A stretch of DNA of 64,000 bases from CAVPNY01 sp963706905 (GCA_963706905.1 CAVPNY010000016.1:62001-126000), one strand, 5' to 3'; shown: positions 7,161 through 16,432, numbered from the stretch's first letter. The notes: generated by a model from the sequence alone, not told the origin. Numbers and translations are program-made.

Positions 7161-9842
7161 TTAAGCTGGCAGAATCGGATCAGGATTGGCCAGCAGTTGT
7201 TCGAGAAGCGCTTTCTCTTCCTCTGCGGATTGGATTTTACCGTCGAGCCAGGCGTCGCGCAAGCTGCCCAGAATTTGTTTATAGCGTGGTCCAGCCGGCA
7301 ATCCACGCATGCGCAGGTCATGACCGTTGGTTTCAGGCTCGATCTTCCGCCATCGAGCGCAGAACTCCCACAGGAGCCGCTGGGACTGGTCATCGCCAGT
7401 TGCCAGATAAACTGCATAAAGGGCAAGGGATGGAACGCCTTCCAGGCGGGAGACAATCTGGCTGGGCGGTAACCCATCCAGCGATGGTAGCTCCCGCCAC
7501 AATCGCCGTGCAGCCAGGACCTCATCGCTCAGGTAAACCGGGATTGTCAGGCGCGTCATCACACTGCAAGAACGAATAGTGGGCAGGCGGATCAACCAGA
7601 GAATATAAGCCAGGCGGATCTTCATGGAGATGCCCTTTGGCGTGCTTTCGAGCCCCCATTCGGGCGGTGGGTTTAAGCGGTTCAATTTCTGCAAGCGGGC
7701 TGCAATCCACGTGTCCCAGAGTAAGTCCGGATGGATCGCGCTGAGCAAATCCAGCCCAGCCGCCCGATCGAGCATGAGATGGGCGTGCTCCTCTTCTAGG
7801 ATATGGTCAAACTCGTGGCGGATCCGATCACCCGTGATTCGCCCTAAAAGGGGTCGGGCTTCATTAATAAGCTGTAATGTTCGGTCTTCGATGCGGAAGC
7901 CAAACCGCTGTTCGAAGCGAATTGCCCGCAGCATCCGGGTGGGGTCATCAACAAAAGACAGGGAATGCAGCACGCGGATGATCCCCTGTCGCAGATCGTT
8001 CAATCCGCCCCAATAGTCGTGCAGCTCCCCATAGTGACGCCCATCCAGGCGTAAGGCCAGTGTGTTAATCGTGAAATCTCGCCGGTGCAGGTCGAGCTTA
8101 ATGCTGCCCCGCTCGACGGTGGGCAATGCAGTGGGGTGGGTATAGAACTCCCTACGGGCGGTGATCAGGTCAAGGAATTCAGGTAGATCAGCAGCTTGCA
8201 TGCGTTTTCTTCCCACAACGCGCTTACCATTTGGATCGAGCTGTGGATCTAAGCTGAGGAATTCAATCAACGCAGGGCGAATTTCATGGATATGCCATTT
8301 GGCTGTGCCAAAGCGGGCATGGCCGGTGGTTCTGCCGCCGTATTTTTCTGCCAGGGTGCGCGCCAGCTCGATTGCATCTCCTTCAACGACCAGGTCAACA
8401 TCCAGGCTGGGGCGATCCAGAAGCATGTCGCGCACGAAACCTCCGACAATATACAGCGCGTCCCGGCGTTGGTAGGCGAGGTCGGCGACAGCCTTCAGCA
8501 GAGCCAGGCGAGCGGGAGATAATGTGGTTTCCAGTCTGCCTGCCAGGTTTTGAAAACTGGGCATGCGCGCTCCGCGGGTGAGAGTTTTGAGCAAATCTGT
8601 GCGGGTGACAATGCCGATAACTTGTCCGGTTTCCCGGCTGACCACGGGTACCTGTCCCCAGCCACTCTCGCTCATCACCTCTTGCAGGCGTTCCAGGGGG
8701 TCATCCGGGTAGACTGTCACTTCGCCGGCATCCATCAGGCTGGTCGCGGTGACATGCATCTGATGTGAGGTCGCTCGATCGACAGCCCGGCGAGTGAGCA
8801 AACCGATGACTTTGCCATTCTCTACTACCGGATAGCCTTCAAATCCGTATCGTTGCATCTGTTGGGCAGCTTCTTCAACCGGTGTTTGCGGGGTGAGTAA
8901 TTGCGGGCTGGGTGACATGATCTGGGAGATGGTGATGGCTGGTTGGATCGAGGTTGGCAAGAGCTCGACCAGTGCCTTGTAGGCTGTCTCAACATCCTGG
9001 TCTTTAATCAGGCTGGCGGCAGCCCGTTCGTGTCCGCCCCCGCCGAAATACTCGGCGATCTTGGCCACGTCGATCGTGTCGCGGGTGGATCGAGCGATCA
9101 ATTGAACACCGCCCCGCGTTTTGACCAGTAAGAATAACGCATCGGGATCCAGCAGGTCACGCATCTTGTGCGCTACAGTCGATAATTCCTCATCCATCGA
9201 TTCAGCATCTCCGCAGGCGATCACAATGGTATGCCCATGGATCTGGTGCGTCCTGGCCTGGGTGCGTAAGGTATCATAAAGCGCCTGTTGCTGGAGAGAT
9301 AAGGGGTGGTTGATGAAGTCTGTGGCGATCTCCAGGCTGGCGCCTCGTTCTAACAGAAAAGCGGCTGCATTTAAATCTCGAGCCGTTGTCCGGGTGTAGG
9401 TCAGTGAGCCTGTATCTTCATAAATGCCCAGTAAGAGCAGCGTGGCCTCGATCGCACTGAGCAGGCTGTCATGCTCGTGCAAAATCTCAGTGAAGAGAGT
9501 GGCGGTTGCACCGGTTTCTTCGGATATGATTGCCCAGCTAGCTGGCGTCCCCTCCCGCACCGGATGGTGATCAATCACCTGCACCTCAGTCCTGGCGCTG
9601 GTTCCTTTGATGGTGACCATGGACTGGGTGTCAACCAAAGTAATTTTGTCTACCGGTTCGTTCGGTAATTCGCGTGGGTCAACAAAAGGCAGCTCAACCC
9701 CATATAAATTCACGAAGGCGCGCACATTCCGGTTCATGCGGCGGGGCAGAACCGGGATGGCAGATTCGTTTACCAGGTGGGCGCCCAGGAGAGATGCCAG
9801 GGCGTCAAAATCAGCCTGTTCGTGGGTTAAGATGATGTGCAT
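7161..9842 (-). CDS. DHH/DHHA1-CBS-CBS-tRNA nucleotidyltransferase fusion
   Basis: This 893-aa protein has four parts. Residues about 1-170 are a DHH phosphoesterase domain (HEQADFDALAS, VDTQ, VIDHHPVREG). A DHHA1 domain follows (YFGGGGHERAAAS near 270). Two CBS domains lie at about 310-430 (LLTRRAVDRATS; GIVTRTDLL). The rest, from about 470, is a class II polyA polymerase/CCA-adding enzyme with VGGFVRDMLLDRP, DVDLVVEGD and RMLRAIRFEQRF. Such fusions are known in several bacterial phyla, where the nucleotidyltransferase part may add CC, A or CCA to tRNA 3' ends. That fits here, since the tRNA in this window does not encode CCA. The ATG at 9842 starts exactly at the DHH domain; upstream in-frame sequence lacks similarity. 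Confidence 0.9.
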   Translation of the reverse strand: MHIILTHEQADFDALASLLGAHLVNESAIPVLPRRMNRNVRAFVNLYGVELPFVDPRELPNEPVDKITLVDTQSMVTIKGTSARTEVQVIDHHPVREGTPASWAIISEETGATATLFTEILHEHDSLLSAIEATLLLLGIYEDTGSLTYTRTTARDLNAAAFLLERGASLEIATDFINHPLSLQQQALYDTLRTQARTHQIHGHTIVIACGDAESMDEELSTVAHKMRDLLDPDALFLLVKTRGGVQLIARSTRDTIDVAKIAEYFGGGGHERAAASLIKDQDVETAYKALVELLPTSIQPAITISQIMSPSPQLLTPQTPVEEAAQQMQRYGFEGYPVVENGKVIGLLTRRAVDRATSHQMHVTATSLMDAGEVTVYPDDPLERLQEVMSESGWGQVPVVSRETGQVIGIVTRTDLLKTLTRGARMPSFQNLAGRLETTLSPARLALLKAVADLAYQRRDALYIVGGFVRDMLLDRPSLDVDLVVEGDAIELARTLAEKYGGRTTGHARFGTAKWHIHEIRPALIEFLSLDPQLDPNGKRVVGRKRMQAADLPEFLDLITARREFYTHPTALPTVERGSIKLDLHRRDFTINTLALRLDGRHYGELHDYWGGLNDLRQGIIRVLHSLSFVDDPTRMLRAIRFEQRFGFRIEDRTLQLINEARPLLGRITGDRIRHEFDHILEEEHAHLMLDRAAGLDLLSAIHPDLLWDTWIAARLQKLNRLNPPPEWGLESTPKGISMKIRLAYILWLIRLPTIRSCSVMTRLTIPVYLSDEVLAARRLWRELPSLDGLPPSQIVSRLEGVPSLALYAVYLATGDDQSQRLLWEFCARWRKIEPETNGHDLRMRGLPAGPRYKQILGSLRDAWLDGKIQSAEEEKALLEQLLANPDPILPA

Positions 9843-9903
9843 CGGATGGCGCCAGTTGAGCCTGAAACGGATTGAACCCCCATAATTGTAACCGACATTC
9901 GGT

Positions 9904-9934
9904 TTGTGCAGCCTGGCTGGAGTTCCGATATAAT
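9904..9934 (+). promoter_or_regulatory. -10 element suggesting a leaderless transcript
   Basis: A perfect TATAAT lies at 9929-9934 with a poor -35 (TTGTGC, 9904-9909, spacer 19). Transcription would start near 9941, almost at the ATG at 9943, so the mRNA would have essentially no leader. No Shine-Dalgarno sequence is present. hemW shows the same geometry. Confidence 0.4.
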
Positions 9935-9942
9935 CAATTGTG

Positions 9943-10164
9943 ATGGATGAAAATCTTGATTCGATAGAAGACCTCTGGGATGGACTGCTCTCCCGCCAGC
10001 CCGAGCTGGTGCGCACCGCCTTTTCGTCTCTGGACTTAGCGGGCCGCGCCGCGGTCCTTGCTCATCTCCAGCGCATAGTGAGTGAGGCAGGTTGGCACCC
10101 GGAACAGCGCCTGTCCGCCCAAGCCGCATTGGATGCTCTGGAAGGATTCGAGGGGGTGGGCTGA
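9943..10164 (+). CDS. Small conserved-looking protein of unknown function
   Basis: This 73-aa acidic, helical protein (begins MDENLDSIEDLW) is not one I recognise. Leu/Ala-rich amphipathic helices fill its length and no membrane segment or cysteine is visible. It is divergent from the DHH-tRNA nucleotidyltransferase gene with 100 bp between them, and is followed by a separate promoter for mazG. A GTG lies one codon upstream (9940), but ATG at 9943 fits better with the TATAAT placed 8 bp upstream. Reality as a gene is supported by the promoter, its composition and the lack of a competing frame. Confidence 0.6.
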   Translation: MDENLDSIEDLWDGLLSRQPELVRTAFSSLDLAGRAAVLAHLQRIVSEAGWHPEQRLSAQAALDALEGFEGVG

Positions 10165-10220
10165 GGTGGATCGGATTTATGTTTCCGGGTCGGATTTTAA
10201 TCAGGCGCTCCTCTCTGATG

Positions 10221-10249
10221 TTGACCAATCAGTGCATGACTTATATAAT
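10221..10249 (+). promoter_or_regulatory. Strong sigma-70-like promoter for mazG-LOG
   Basis: TTGACC (10221-10226), a 17-bp spacer and TATAAT (10244-10249) form a near-consensus promoter. Transcription would begin near 10256, leaving a leader of about 80 nt before the mazG-like gene. Confidence 0.7.
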
Positions 10250-10338
10250 CTACCCGGTTTGTGGATAGTGTATTGGTTTTTCTGTAGTTTGCGGAGCCAC
10301 GCCTGCCAATTACAGAATAATTGGGGACCCATCGGTTT

Positions 10339-10644
10339 ATGGATATTCAGGATTTAACTCAAGAGATGCACCGCTTTGTGCGTTCGCAGGGCTGGGACGA
10401 AGCAGGCAGCCCGCGCCCGCAAACCTTGCGCAACCTGGCAATTTCTCTTAGCCTGGAGTCTGGCGAGGTGCTGGAGCATTTCCAATGGAGTGATCAGAAC
10501 CCCGATCAGCAGGCCCTCGCCGACGAGCTGGCAGATGTCGCCTTGTACCTGTTGCAGATCGCCAGTGTCGCCGAGATCGATCTGGAGCAAGCCATCCTGG
10601 CCAAGCTGGCGCGCAATTACACCCGCCGCTGGGAGAAGGACTGA
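10339..10644 (+). CDS. MazG-like nucleotide pyrophosphohydrolase
   Basis: This 101-aa protein belongs to the all-alpha NTP pyrophosphatase (MazG-like) superfamily, which hydrolyses NTPs or dNTPs to monophosphates and clears damaged nucleotides. The metal-binding pattern is clear: SLESGEVLEHFQW supplies the first acidic pair and DELADVALYLL the second. An in-frame TTG lies six codons upstream, but the ATG at 10339 starts right before the first helix. It is the first gene after a strong promoter and lies 3 bp before the LOG-family gene, so the two are cotranscribed. Confidence 0.85.
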   Translation: MDIQDLTQEMHRFVRSQGWDEAGSPRPQTLRNLAISLSLESGEVLEHFQWSDQNPDQQALADELADVALYLLQIASVAEIDLEQAILAKLARNYTRRWEKD

Positions 10645-10647
10645 GCT

Positions 10648-11193
10648 GTGCAGGTCACTGTTTTTGGCGGTTCCGAACCTCGCCCAGGCGAACCAGCGTA
10701 TGAAGATGCCTTCCGCCTGGGTCGTATGATCGGTCAGAAAGGCTATACAGTCCTCACGGGCGGCTATGTAGGCACCATGGAAGCTGTCTCACGGGGGGCG
10801 GCGGAGGCCGGTGGGCATGTTATCGGCGTTACCTGCGATGAGATCGAGGCATGGCGACCGGTCAGGCCGAATGCCTGGGTCCAGGAGGAGATGCGCTTTC
10901 CTTCTTTGCGCCAGCGATTAAACGCCTTGATCGATTGCTGCGACGCGGCCATTGCCCTGCCAGGCGGTATCGGTACGCTGGCTGAGGTGGCTGCGATGTG
11001 GTCAAATCTGCAAACTGGGGTCATCGCACCGCGTCCGTTGATCCTGGTAGGCCCAGGGTGGAAGGCGCTGATCAACCAGTTCGTGACTGTTTTTGATGGT
11101 TATGTCCAGCCGCAGCACTATCAGCAGCTCTTCTTTGCTCCTGATGTCGAGGCAGCCATGGAATTTATTCCCCATCCTGCTGTAGATTTGTGA
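10648..11193 (+). CDS. LOG/TIGR00725-like Rossmann-fold protein
   Basis: This 181-aa protein is in the SLOG/LOG superfamily, which includes cytokinin riboside 5'-monophosphate phosphoribohydrolases. The signature LPGGIGTLAE near residue 100 and the glycine-rich GGYVGTMEAVSRGA near 40 define the nucleotide-binding fold. Many bacterial members probably cleave nucleoside 5'-monophosphates; the exact substrate here is unknown. The start is GTG at 10648, 3 bp after the MazG-like stop. Pairing with a nucleotide pyrophosphohydrolase suggests a role in nucleotide clean-up, which is inference. Confidence 0.82.
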   Translation: MQVTVFGGSEPRPGEPAYEDAFRLGRMIGQKGYTVLTGGYVGTMEAVSRGAAEAGGHVIGVTCDEIEAWRPVRPNAWVQEEMRFPSLRQRLNALIDCCDAAIALPGGIGTLAEVAAMWSNLQTGVIAPRPLILVGPGWKALINQFVTVFDGYVQPQHYQQLFFAPDVEAAMEFIPHPAVDL

Positions 11194-11234
11194 ATCCATA
11201 TTAAGATAATCTCTATCACCTTGAAAGAATTCTG

Positions 11235-12668
11235 ATGCCTGTCGATAAACTACCTTCACGCAGTGAATATTTCTCAGACTGGTATAACCAGTTGGTGATC
11301 TCGGCCGAATTGGCCGATTACGCCCCAGTCCGGGGTTGTATGGTCGTCCGCCCGTATGGGTGGTCGTTATGGGAAAACATCCAATCTGCCCTGGATTGTC
11401 GTTTCAAAGCTACCGGACATGTCAACGCGGCCTTCCCTTTGCTCATTCCGATGTCCTTCCTGGAAAAAGAAAAGGCGCATATTGAAGGTTTCTCCCCGGA
11501 ACTGGCGGTGGTGACCCTCGGGGGCGGCGAGGAGCTGGAAGAGCCGTTGATCGTGCGCCCGACCTCGGAGACGATCGTCGGATATATGTACGCCAAGTGG
11601 ATCAAGTCCTATCGCGATCTACCGCTGCTGATCAACCAGTGGGGTAATGTGGTCCGTTGGGAGCTGCGCACCCGGCTTTTCCTCCGTACACTCGAGTTCT
11701 ACTGGCAAGAAGGGCATACCGCTCATGCTACTGAAGAAGAGGCTCGCCAGGAAACTTTGCAAATGCTGGACGTGTACACCGACTTTGCCGTAAACGATGC
11801 TGCCGTGCCGGTGGTTCCCGGGCGCAAAAGCGATTCCGAGAGGTTCATGGGAGCGGTTGACTCATATACCATTGAGGCAATGATGGGCGATACACGCGCC
11901 TTGCAATCTGGTACATCTCACTTCTTGGGACAGAACTTTGCCAGGGCCTTCGATATTCAATTTCTGGATCCCAACAACCAGTTGCAGCTCGCCTGGACCA
12001 CTTCCTGGGGTTTCTCCACCCGCTTCATTGGGGCAATCATTATGACGCATGGCGATGACCAGGGCCTGATACTGCCTCCTAAGCTGGCTCCGATCCAGGT
12101 CGTGATCGTGCCAATCTATCGGGACGATCACGAAGCCTCGGAAGTTTTACCGGTGGTTGAAAAAGTGCGGGCTGAATTGCAGGATTTTCGCGTCAAGGTA
12201 GACGATCGCACAGAAGTGACTCCGGGTTTCAAATTTAATGATTGGGAGCTGCGGGGGGTTCCCTTACGCATTGAAATTGGTCCCAAGGATGTGGCCAAAG
12301 GCACGGTGGCTGCCGCGCGCCGGGATATCCCTGGCCGGGAGGGCAAGGCTTTCCTGTCCCAGGAGGGCCTGGCTGGTCAAGTTCGCGACTTGCTGGACAG
12401 GATCCAGCTTTCTCTTTTTGAAAAAGCCCTGGCCTTCCGTAAACAGAACACTTATGAGCCACAGGATTATGCTGAGTTCCAGGAAGTGGTTAAGAATGGC
12501 TGGGCTTTCTCCTGGTGGTGCGAAAACCCGGAGTGTGAAATAAAAATCAAAGAAGATACCAAAGCCACCACGCGCTGCATTCCGTTTGATCAGCCTGGAG
12601 GGAGCGGACCCTGCATTTTTTGTGGTCAGCCCGCGACTGAAAAGGTTTATTTCGCTCGGGCATATTGA
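11235..12668 (+). CDS. proS: Prolyl-tRNA synthetase, archaeal/eukaryotic type
   Basis: ProS charges tRNA-Pro with proline. This 477-aa enzyme is the short type without the bacterial editing insertion. Class II motif 2 (NVVRWELRTRLFLRTLEFYWQEGHTAH, read as two blocks) and the RPTSETIVGYMY block are typical. The C-terminal domain has cysteines at CENPECE, a later Cys and CIFCGQ, the zinc-binding set of this type, and ends in a Tyr (FARAY) as usual for the family. It follows the LOG gene by 41 bp and overlaps the next reading frame only slightly. Such archaeal-type ProS is common in Chloroflexota and Deinococcus-like lineages. Confidence 0.95.
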   Translation: MPVDKLPSRSEYFSDWYNQLVISAELADYAPVRGCMVVRPYGWSLWENIQSALDCRFKATGHVNAAFPLLIPMSFLEKEKAHIEGFSPELAVVTLGGGEELEEPLIVRPTSETIVGYMYAKWIKSYRDLPLLINQWGNVVRWELRTRLFLRTLEFYWQEGHTAHATEEEARQETLQMLDVYTDFAVNDAAVPVVPGRKSDSERFMGAVDSYTIEAMMGDTRALQSGTSHFLGQNFARAFDIQFLDPNNQLQLAWTTSWGFSTRFIGAIIMTHGDDQGLILPPKLAPIQVVIVPIYRDDHEASEVLPVVEKVRAELQDFRVKVDDRTEVTPGFKFNDWELRGVPLRIEIGPKDVAKGTVAAARRDIPGREGKAFLSQEGLAGQVRDLLDRIQLSLFEKALAFRKQNTYEPQDYAEFQEVVKNGWAFSWWCENPECEIKIKEDTKATTRCIPFDQPGGSGPCIFCGQPATEKVYFARAY

Positions 12669-12673
12669 TCTCC

Positions 12674-13480
12674 ATGCCTGCCATCCAACCGGCGCGCTTG
12701 AAAATCCAGGCTGCCCAGCTTGCTGAAAGATTTACTGATCCAGACCGGTTTAAAAGTGGTCTGCGCGAAATTCTATATTTTTACGCGGACCGCGCCTACC
12801 GACCGGGGAAGGCAGGCGATCCCCCACCCCTGCTTGAAGCCTTTAATGTCCCGACTCCTGTTCTACGACAGATCAGTAAAGAGATTGCTGGGCCAATTTC
12901 AACCAACCGGGCTGCGGCGCTGGCGTTGAGCGATGCCTTGTGGTCTGAGTCGGTGCTTGAATTCCGCCTCCTGGCTGCCTTTACGCTGGGACAGATCTCT
13001 GTGCAGCCTCTGGAAGATATTCTGGGTCGGGTAAATGCTTGGGCGAAGCCAAGCACAGAACGCCGCTTGATCCGCGCCTTGATTGAAGATGGTCTGGTAT
13101 CAGTGAGAACAGCCTTGCCGGAAGAATATCTCAACCAGGTCGAACTCTGGTTGTCTGCTGACCAATCTTTTTACCGCCAGCTGGGCTTACAGGCATTACC
13201 CCCGCTGCTGTCCATGGCAGAATTTGAAAATCTGCCGCTTGTGATGAGGTTGATCACCCCCCTGGTGCGCGCCGCGCCGCCTGGCTTGCGCCCCGATTTA
13301 TTGGCAGTAATCGAGATAATGGCTGCCCGCTCGCCGAAGGAAACTGCTTTCTTCTTGCGCAAGAACCTGGCCATAAAAGACGAAAATCCTGGCACTGCCT
13401 GGTTAGCCCGCCACAGTCTCAATTATTTTCCTGCCGACACCAGGACTGCACTCCGCACCGCTCTGAGAGAAGGTGTATAA
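12674..13480 (+). CDS. DNA alkylation repair-like HEAT protein (AlkD family)
   Basis: This 268-aa all-helical protein has the HEAT-like repeat look of AlkC/AlkD DNA glycosylases, which remove positively charged alkylated bases. Evidence is the repeated helical pattern such as VLEFRLLAAFTLGQIS, the N-terminal FKSGLREILYFYA helix and the Arg-rich helix RRLIRALIEDGL. A clear catalytic Asp/Trp pair was not identified, so function is a family-level guess. The ATG at 12674, 5 bp after the proS stop, is preferred over a TTG at 12665. It ends 175 bp before rpsO, which has its own promoter. Confidence 0.65.
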   Translation: MPAIQPARLKIQAAQLAERFTDPDRFKSGLREILYFYADRAYRPGKAGDPPPLLEAFNVPTPVLRQISKEIAGPISTNRAAALALSDALWSESVLEFRLLAAFTLGQISVQPLEDILGRVNAWAKPSTERRLIRALIEDGLVSVRTALPEEYLNQVELWLSADQSFYRQLGLQALPPLLSMAEFENLPLVMRLITPLVRAAPPGLRPDLLAVIEIMAARSPKETAFFLRKNLAIKDENPGTAWLARHSLNYFPADTRTALRTALREGV

Positions 13481-13545
13481 GCTCATCCCGGAATCGGATC
13501 GCTCTGGCGCAGAATCCTGGTCACCTGTCGGTTTCCATAGTTCTT

Positions 13546-13554
13546 TGGTATAAT
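13546..13554 (+). promoter_or_regulatory. Extended -10 promoter for rpsO
   Basis: TGGTATAAT (13546-13554) is a perfect extended -10; the -35 region is poor. Transcription would start near 13561, giving about 95 nt of leader before rpsO, in line with the S15 autoregulatory leaders known in other bacteria. Confidence 0.6.
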
Positions 13555-13655
13555 TTTGCCCGCTGACTAGGCCTGCTGGTGGTTTCGATTGCGAGACTGC
13601 TGGTATGGAGACCTGCAGAAATATTAAGAAAATTTTTTTGGAGATAGCAGACGTC

Positions 13656-13928
13656 ATGAGTGTGGATAAAGAAACTAAAACGGCGATTATTACGGAGTAC
13701 TCCCGCCATCCTGGTGATACAGGATCGCCCGAAGTCCAGATAGCGGTGCTCACGAAACGGATCAATACCCTGACTGACCACTTGCGGGTGAATAAGCACG
13801 ATAAATCCTCCCGGCGTGGGCTGCTCAAGCTGGTTGGACGACGGCGGCGGTTGTTAGCTTATGTTCGCCGCAAGGATTTTCAGCGCTATCAGGCATTAAC
13901 AGAGAAGCTGAATATCCGCCGCAAGTAG
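13656..13928 (+). CDS. rpsO: 30S ribosomal protein S15
   Basis: S15 (90 aa) is a primary 16S rRNA binder that organises the central domain of the 30S subunit. The blocks HPGDTGSPEVQIAVLT, HKDSRRGL-like HDKSSRRGLLKLVGRRRRLL and the C-terminal YQALTEKLNIRR are diagnostic. The ATG at 13656 gives the standard length; upstream in-frame ATG at 13605 would add a non-conserved stretch. A strong terminator follows at once, and pnp comes next, the conserved rpsO-pnp order. Confidence 0.97.
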   Translation: MSVDKETKTAIITEYSRHPGDTGSPEVQIAVLTKRINTLTDHLRVNKHDKSSRRGLLKLVGRRRRLLAYVRRKDFQRYQALTEKLNIRRK

Positions 13929-13942
13929 TGAGATCGTACCGG

Positions 13943-13978
13943 GTAGATGGTGCATCAGGTTCCCATCTGCTCTTTTTT
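13943..13978 (+). terminator. Intrinsic terminator after rpsO
   Basis: An 8-bp stem (13943-13950 with 13963-13970, one U-G pair) is followed by TCTTTTTT. It lies 14 bp after the rpsO stop, so pnp would need readthrough or its own promoter. Confidence 0.8.
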
Positions 13979-14051
13979 ACAGTCAGGTATTGATGTACCT
14001 CTCTGAAAATGCCGTCAGGGGAAAAATAATTGCGGAAATTCGTGGTGTTGG

Positions 14052-14079
14052 TTGAATAAGCTTCGATCAACCATATATT
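14052..14079 (+). promoter_or_regulatory. Possible promoter for pnp
   Basis: TTGAAT (14052-14057), a 16-bp spacer and TATATT (14074-14079) precede pnp by about 120 bp. A 7-bp hairpin (TGGTTGA with TCAACCA) overlaps the -35 and spacer. Moderate match only. Confidence 0.35.
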
Positions 14080-14202
14080 CTTTTATGCCTGTCAGCAGGT
14101 TGGGAATTGGAGTCTGGTGACAACCGTCTTAAGAAATGAGCTATCCGGTTATCAACAGCTTCCAGTCCCTGACTTGCCAGGCGATTCTTTTAGGAGTTTA
14201 AA

Positions 14203-16410
14203 ATGAAACCAGAAAGTAAGATTTATTCAGCCATGGTCGGCGATAAACAGGTGACCATGGAAACCGGCCGCCTGGCCGGTCAGGCCGGAGGTGCAGTCCA
14301 GGTGCGCATTGGCGATACCGTTGTCTTCGCGGCTGCCACAATGGGTGATATCCGGCAAGGGATTGACTTCTTCCCGCTCACTGTGGACTTTGAAGAGCGC
14401 ATGTATGCTGGCGGCAGGATCCCCGGTTCTTTCTTCCGCCGGGAAGGCCGGCCGAGCGAGGATGCGATCTTGATCGCCCGCCTCACAGACCGACCGCTCC
14501 GGCCGTTGTTCCCCAAGGACCTGCGCAATGATGTGCAGGTGATCATGTACTCCTTCTCAGCCGATGCTGAGAACCCGATCGATATCCCGGCGATTAACGC
14601 TGCCTCGGCGGCCATGACGATATCTGATGTTCCCTGGAATGGTCCGGTGGGGGCAGTGCGCGTAGGTCGGATTAACCAGGAATTGATCATCAACCCGACT
14701 TTCAGCCAGAGAGCTGAATCTGACCTGGATTTGCGGCTGGCTGGCACCCGAGATGCGATCCTGATGGTCGAGTGCGGCGCGGAGCTGATCCCGGAGGATG
14801 TGCTGGTGGCGGCCCTGGAGGTTGGTCATGCAGCCATCCAGCCGTTGATCGATCTGCAGGAGCGTATGGCAGACGAGCTTGGCAAGCCCAAGCGCGAGTA
14901 CCTCAGCTTTGCAATCGATCCGGATTTCCAGACATCGGTGGATGGTCGCGCTGTCCCTGAGCTGGAAACCTTGTTCACGCAGGTTTCTGACAAAGCAGCC
15001 ATTGATACCGGCCTCAATACCTTACGCGAGACGGTCGTAGCCGAATTCTCTGCAGATGACGAATCCTTGATACCCAATGCCAGAGAGGCCTTCGAAGCCA
15101 GCGTAAAGAAGGTTGTTCGCCGGCGTATTTTGGAGACCGGGGTTCGCCCGGATGGTCGCGGCCTGACCGATATCCGGCCAATTTGGTGCGATGTTGAAGT
15201 GAGTCCCCGTGCGCATGGCTCCGGGTTGTTCACCCGCGGTGAGACCCAGGTGATGACCCTGGCCACCTTGGGGACGCCCCGCGAAGCCCAGGAGATGGAT
15301 AGCCTGGTTAATGCGGAGCCCAAACGTTATATCCATCACTACAATTTTCCTCCATTCTCAACCGGTGAAGTCCGCCCCTTGCGGGGTGCGTCCCGGCGCG
15401 ATGTCGGGCATGGCGCCCTGGCTGAACGCGCCCTGGTTCCGGTGATCCCATCGGAAACAGAGTTTCCATATACCTTGCGGCTGGTTTCCGAAGTTCTGTC
15501 CTCAAATGGCTCAACTTCGATGGCCTCCGTATGCGCCTCAACGCTGGCCCTAATGGATACCGGTGTGCCCATAAAAGCCCCGGTTGCGGGTGTCGCCATG
15601 GGTCTGGTAAAAGGGGAAGATCAGAAATATGCTGTCCTGACAGATATCCTTGGCATGGAAGACCATCTCGGCGATATGGATTTTAAAGTTGCTGGCACTG
15701 AACAGGGTGTAACCGCCCTGCAAATGGATATCAAGACCAAGGGGATCACCAAAGAGATCATGGCTCAGGCGCTCGAACAGGCGCGCCAGGCTCGCCTGGC
15801 GATCCTGGGCAAGATGCTGGAGACCCTCCCGGCGCCGCGCCCTGACCTCAAGCCTCACGCACCCCGTATCACAGTGATCCGCATCCCGGTGGACAAGATT
15901 GGGGCGGTGATTGGCCCAGGCGGCAAGATGATCCGCAGTATTCAAGAGGAAACGAACACCCGCATCGATATCGAGGAAGATGGATCGATCTTTATTGCTG
16001 CCACAGATGGGGAAGGTGAGCAAATGGCGCGTGACCGCATCCTCTCATTGACCGAAGTTCCGGAAATTGGTCGAATTTATACCGGTCGGGTGGTGCGCAT
16101 AGCTGATTTTGGCGTTTTTGTTGAGATCTTGCCCAATACGGATGGCATGGTTCATATCTCCCAATTGGATACCGAACGTGTCGAACGAGTCGAAGATGTC
16201 GTCCGCATGGGTGACGAAATAACCGTGATGGTTACCGATATCGATCCGGCAGGAAAGATTCGTCTCTCCCGCCAGGCTGTCCTGGAAGGTTGGACTGCAG
16301 AAGAAGCTGCCAGTCGTGATCGGGGAGGCGGTCGGCGGCCAGGCGGTAGCGGCGGCTCAGGTCGGCGCGATGACCGGCGGGGTGGAAGCCAGAATCGCAA
16401 TCGCCGCTAA
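14203..16410 (+). CDS. pnp: Polyribonucleotide nucleotidyltransferase (PNPase)
   Basis: PNPase degrades RNA 3' to 5' by phosphorolysis. The 735-aa protein has both RNase PH domains (about 10-230 and 310-530), with FFPLTVDFEERMYAGGRIPGS in parts, the linker helical domain, and a second-core signature SDHLGDMDFK-like MEDHLGDMDFKVAGTE. A KH domain follows (IGAVIGPGGKMIRSIQEET) and an S1 domain (YTGRVVRIADFGVFVEILP). The last about 35 residues are Gly/Arg-rich, a likely disordered RNA-binding tail. A good Shine-Dalgarno (TAGGAG) precedes the ATG. It sits behind rpsO as in most bacteria. Confidence 0.97.
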   Translation: MKPESKIYSAMVGDKQVTMETGRLAGQAGGAVQVRIGDTVVFAAATMGDIRQGIDFFPLTVDFEERMYAGGRIPGSFFRREGRPSEDAILIARLTDRPLRPLFPKDLRNDVQVIMYSFSADAENPIDIPAINAASAAMTISDVPWNGPVGAVRVGRINQELIINPTFSQRAESDLDLRLAGTRDAILMVECGAELIPEDVLVAALEVGHAAIQPLIDLQERMADELGKPKREYLSFAIDPDFQTSVDGRAVPELETLFTQVSDKAAIDTGLNTLRETVVAEFSADDESLIPNAREAFEASVKKVVRRRILETGVRPDGRGLTDIRPIWCDVEVSPRAHGSGLFTRGETQVMTLATLGTPREAQEMDSLVNAEPKRYIHHYNFPPFSTGEVRPLRGASRRDVGHGALAERALVPVIPSETEFPYTLRLVSEVLSSNGSTSMASVCASTLALMDTGVPIKAPVAGVAMGLVKGEDQKYAVLTDILGMEDHLGDMDFKVAGTEQGVTALQMDIKTKGITKEIMAQALEQARQARLAILGKMLETLPAPRPDLKPHAPRITVIRIPVDKIGAVIGPGGKMIRSIQEETNTRIDIEEDGSIFIAATDGEGEQMARDRILSLTEVPEIGRIYTGRVVRIADFGVFVEILPNTDGMVHISQLDTERVERVEDVVRMGDEITVMVTDIDPAGKIRLSRQAVLEGWTAEEAASRDRGGGRRPGGSGGSGRRDDRRGGSQNRNRR

Positions 16411-16432
16411 GGTAGGCATTGAGTTAATCAAT

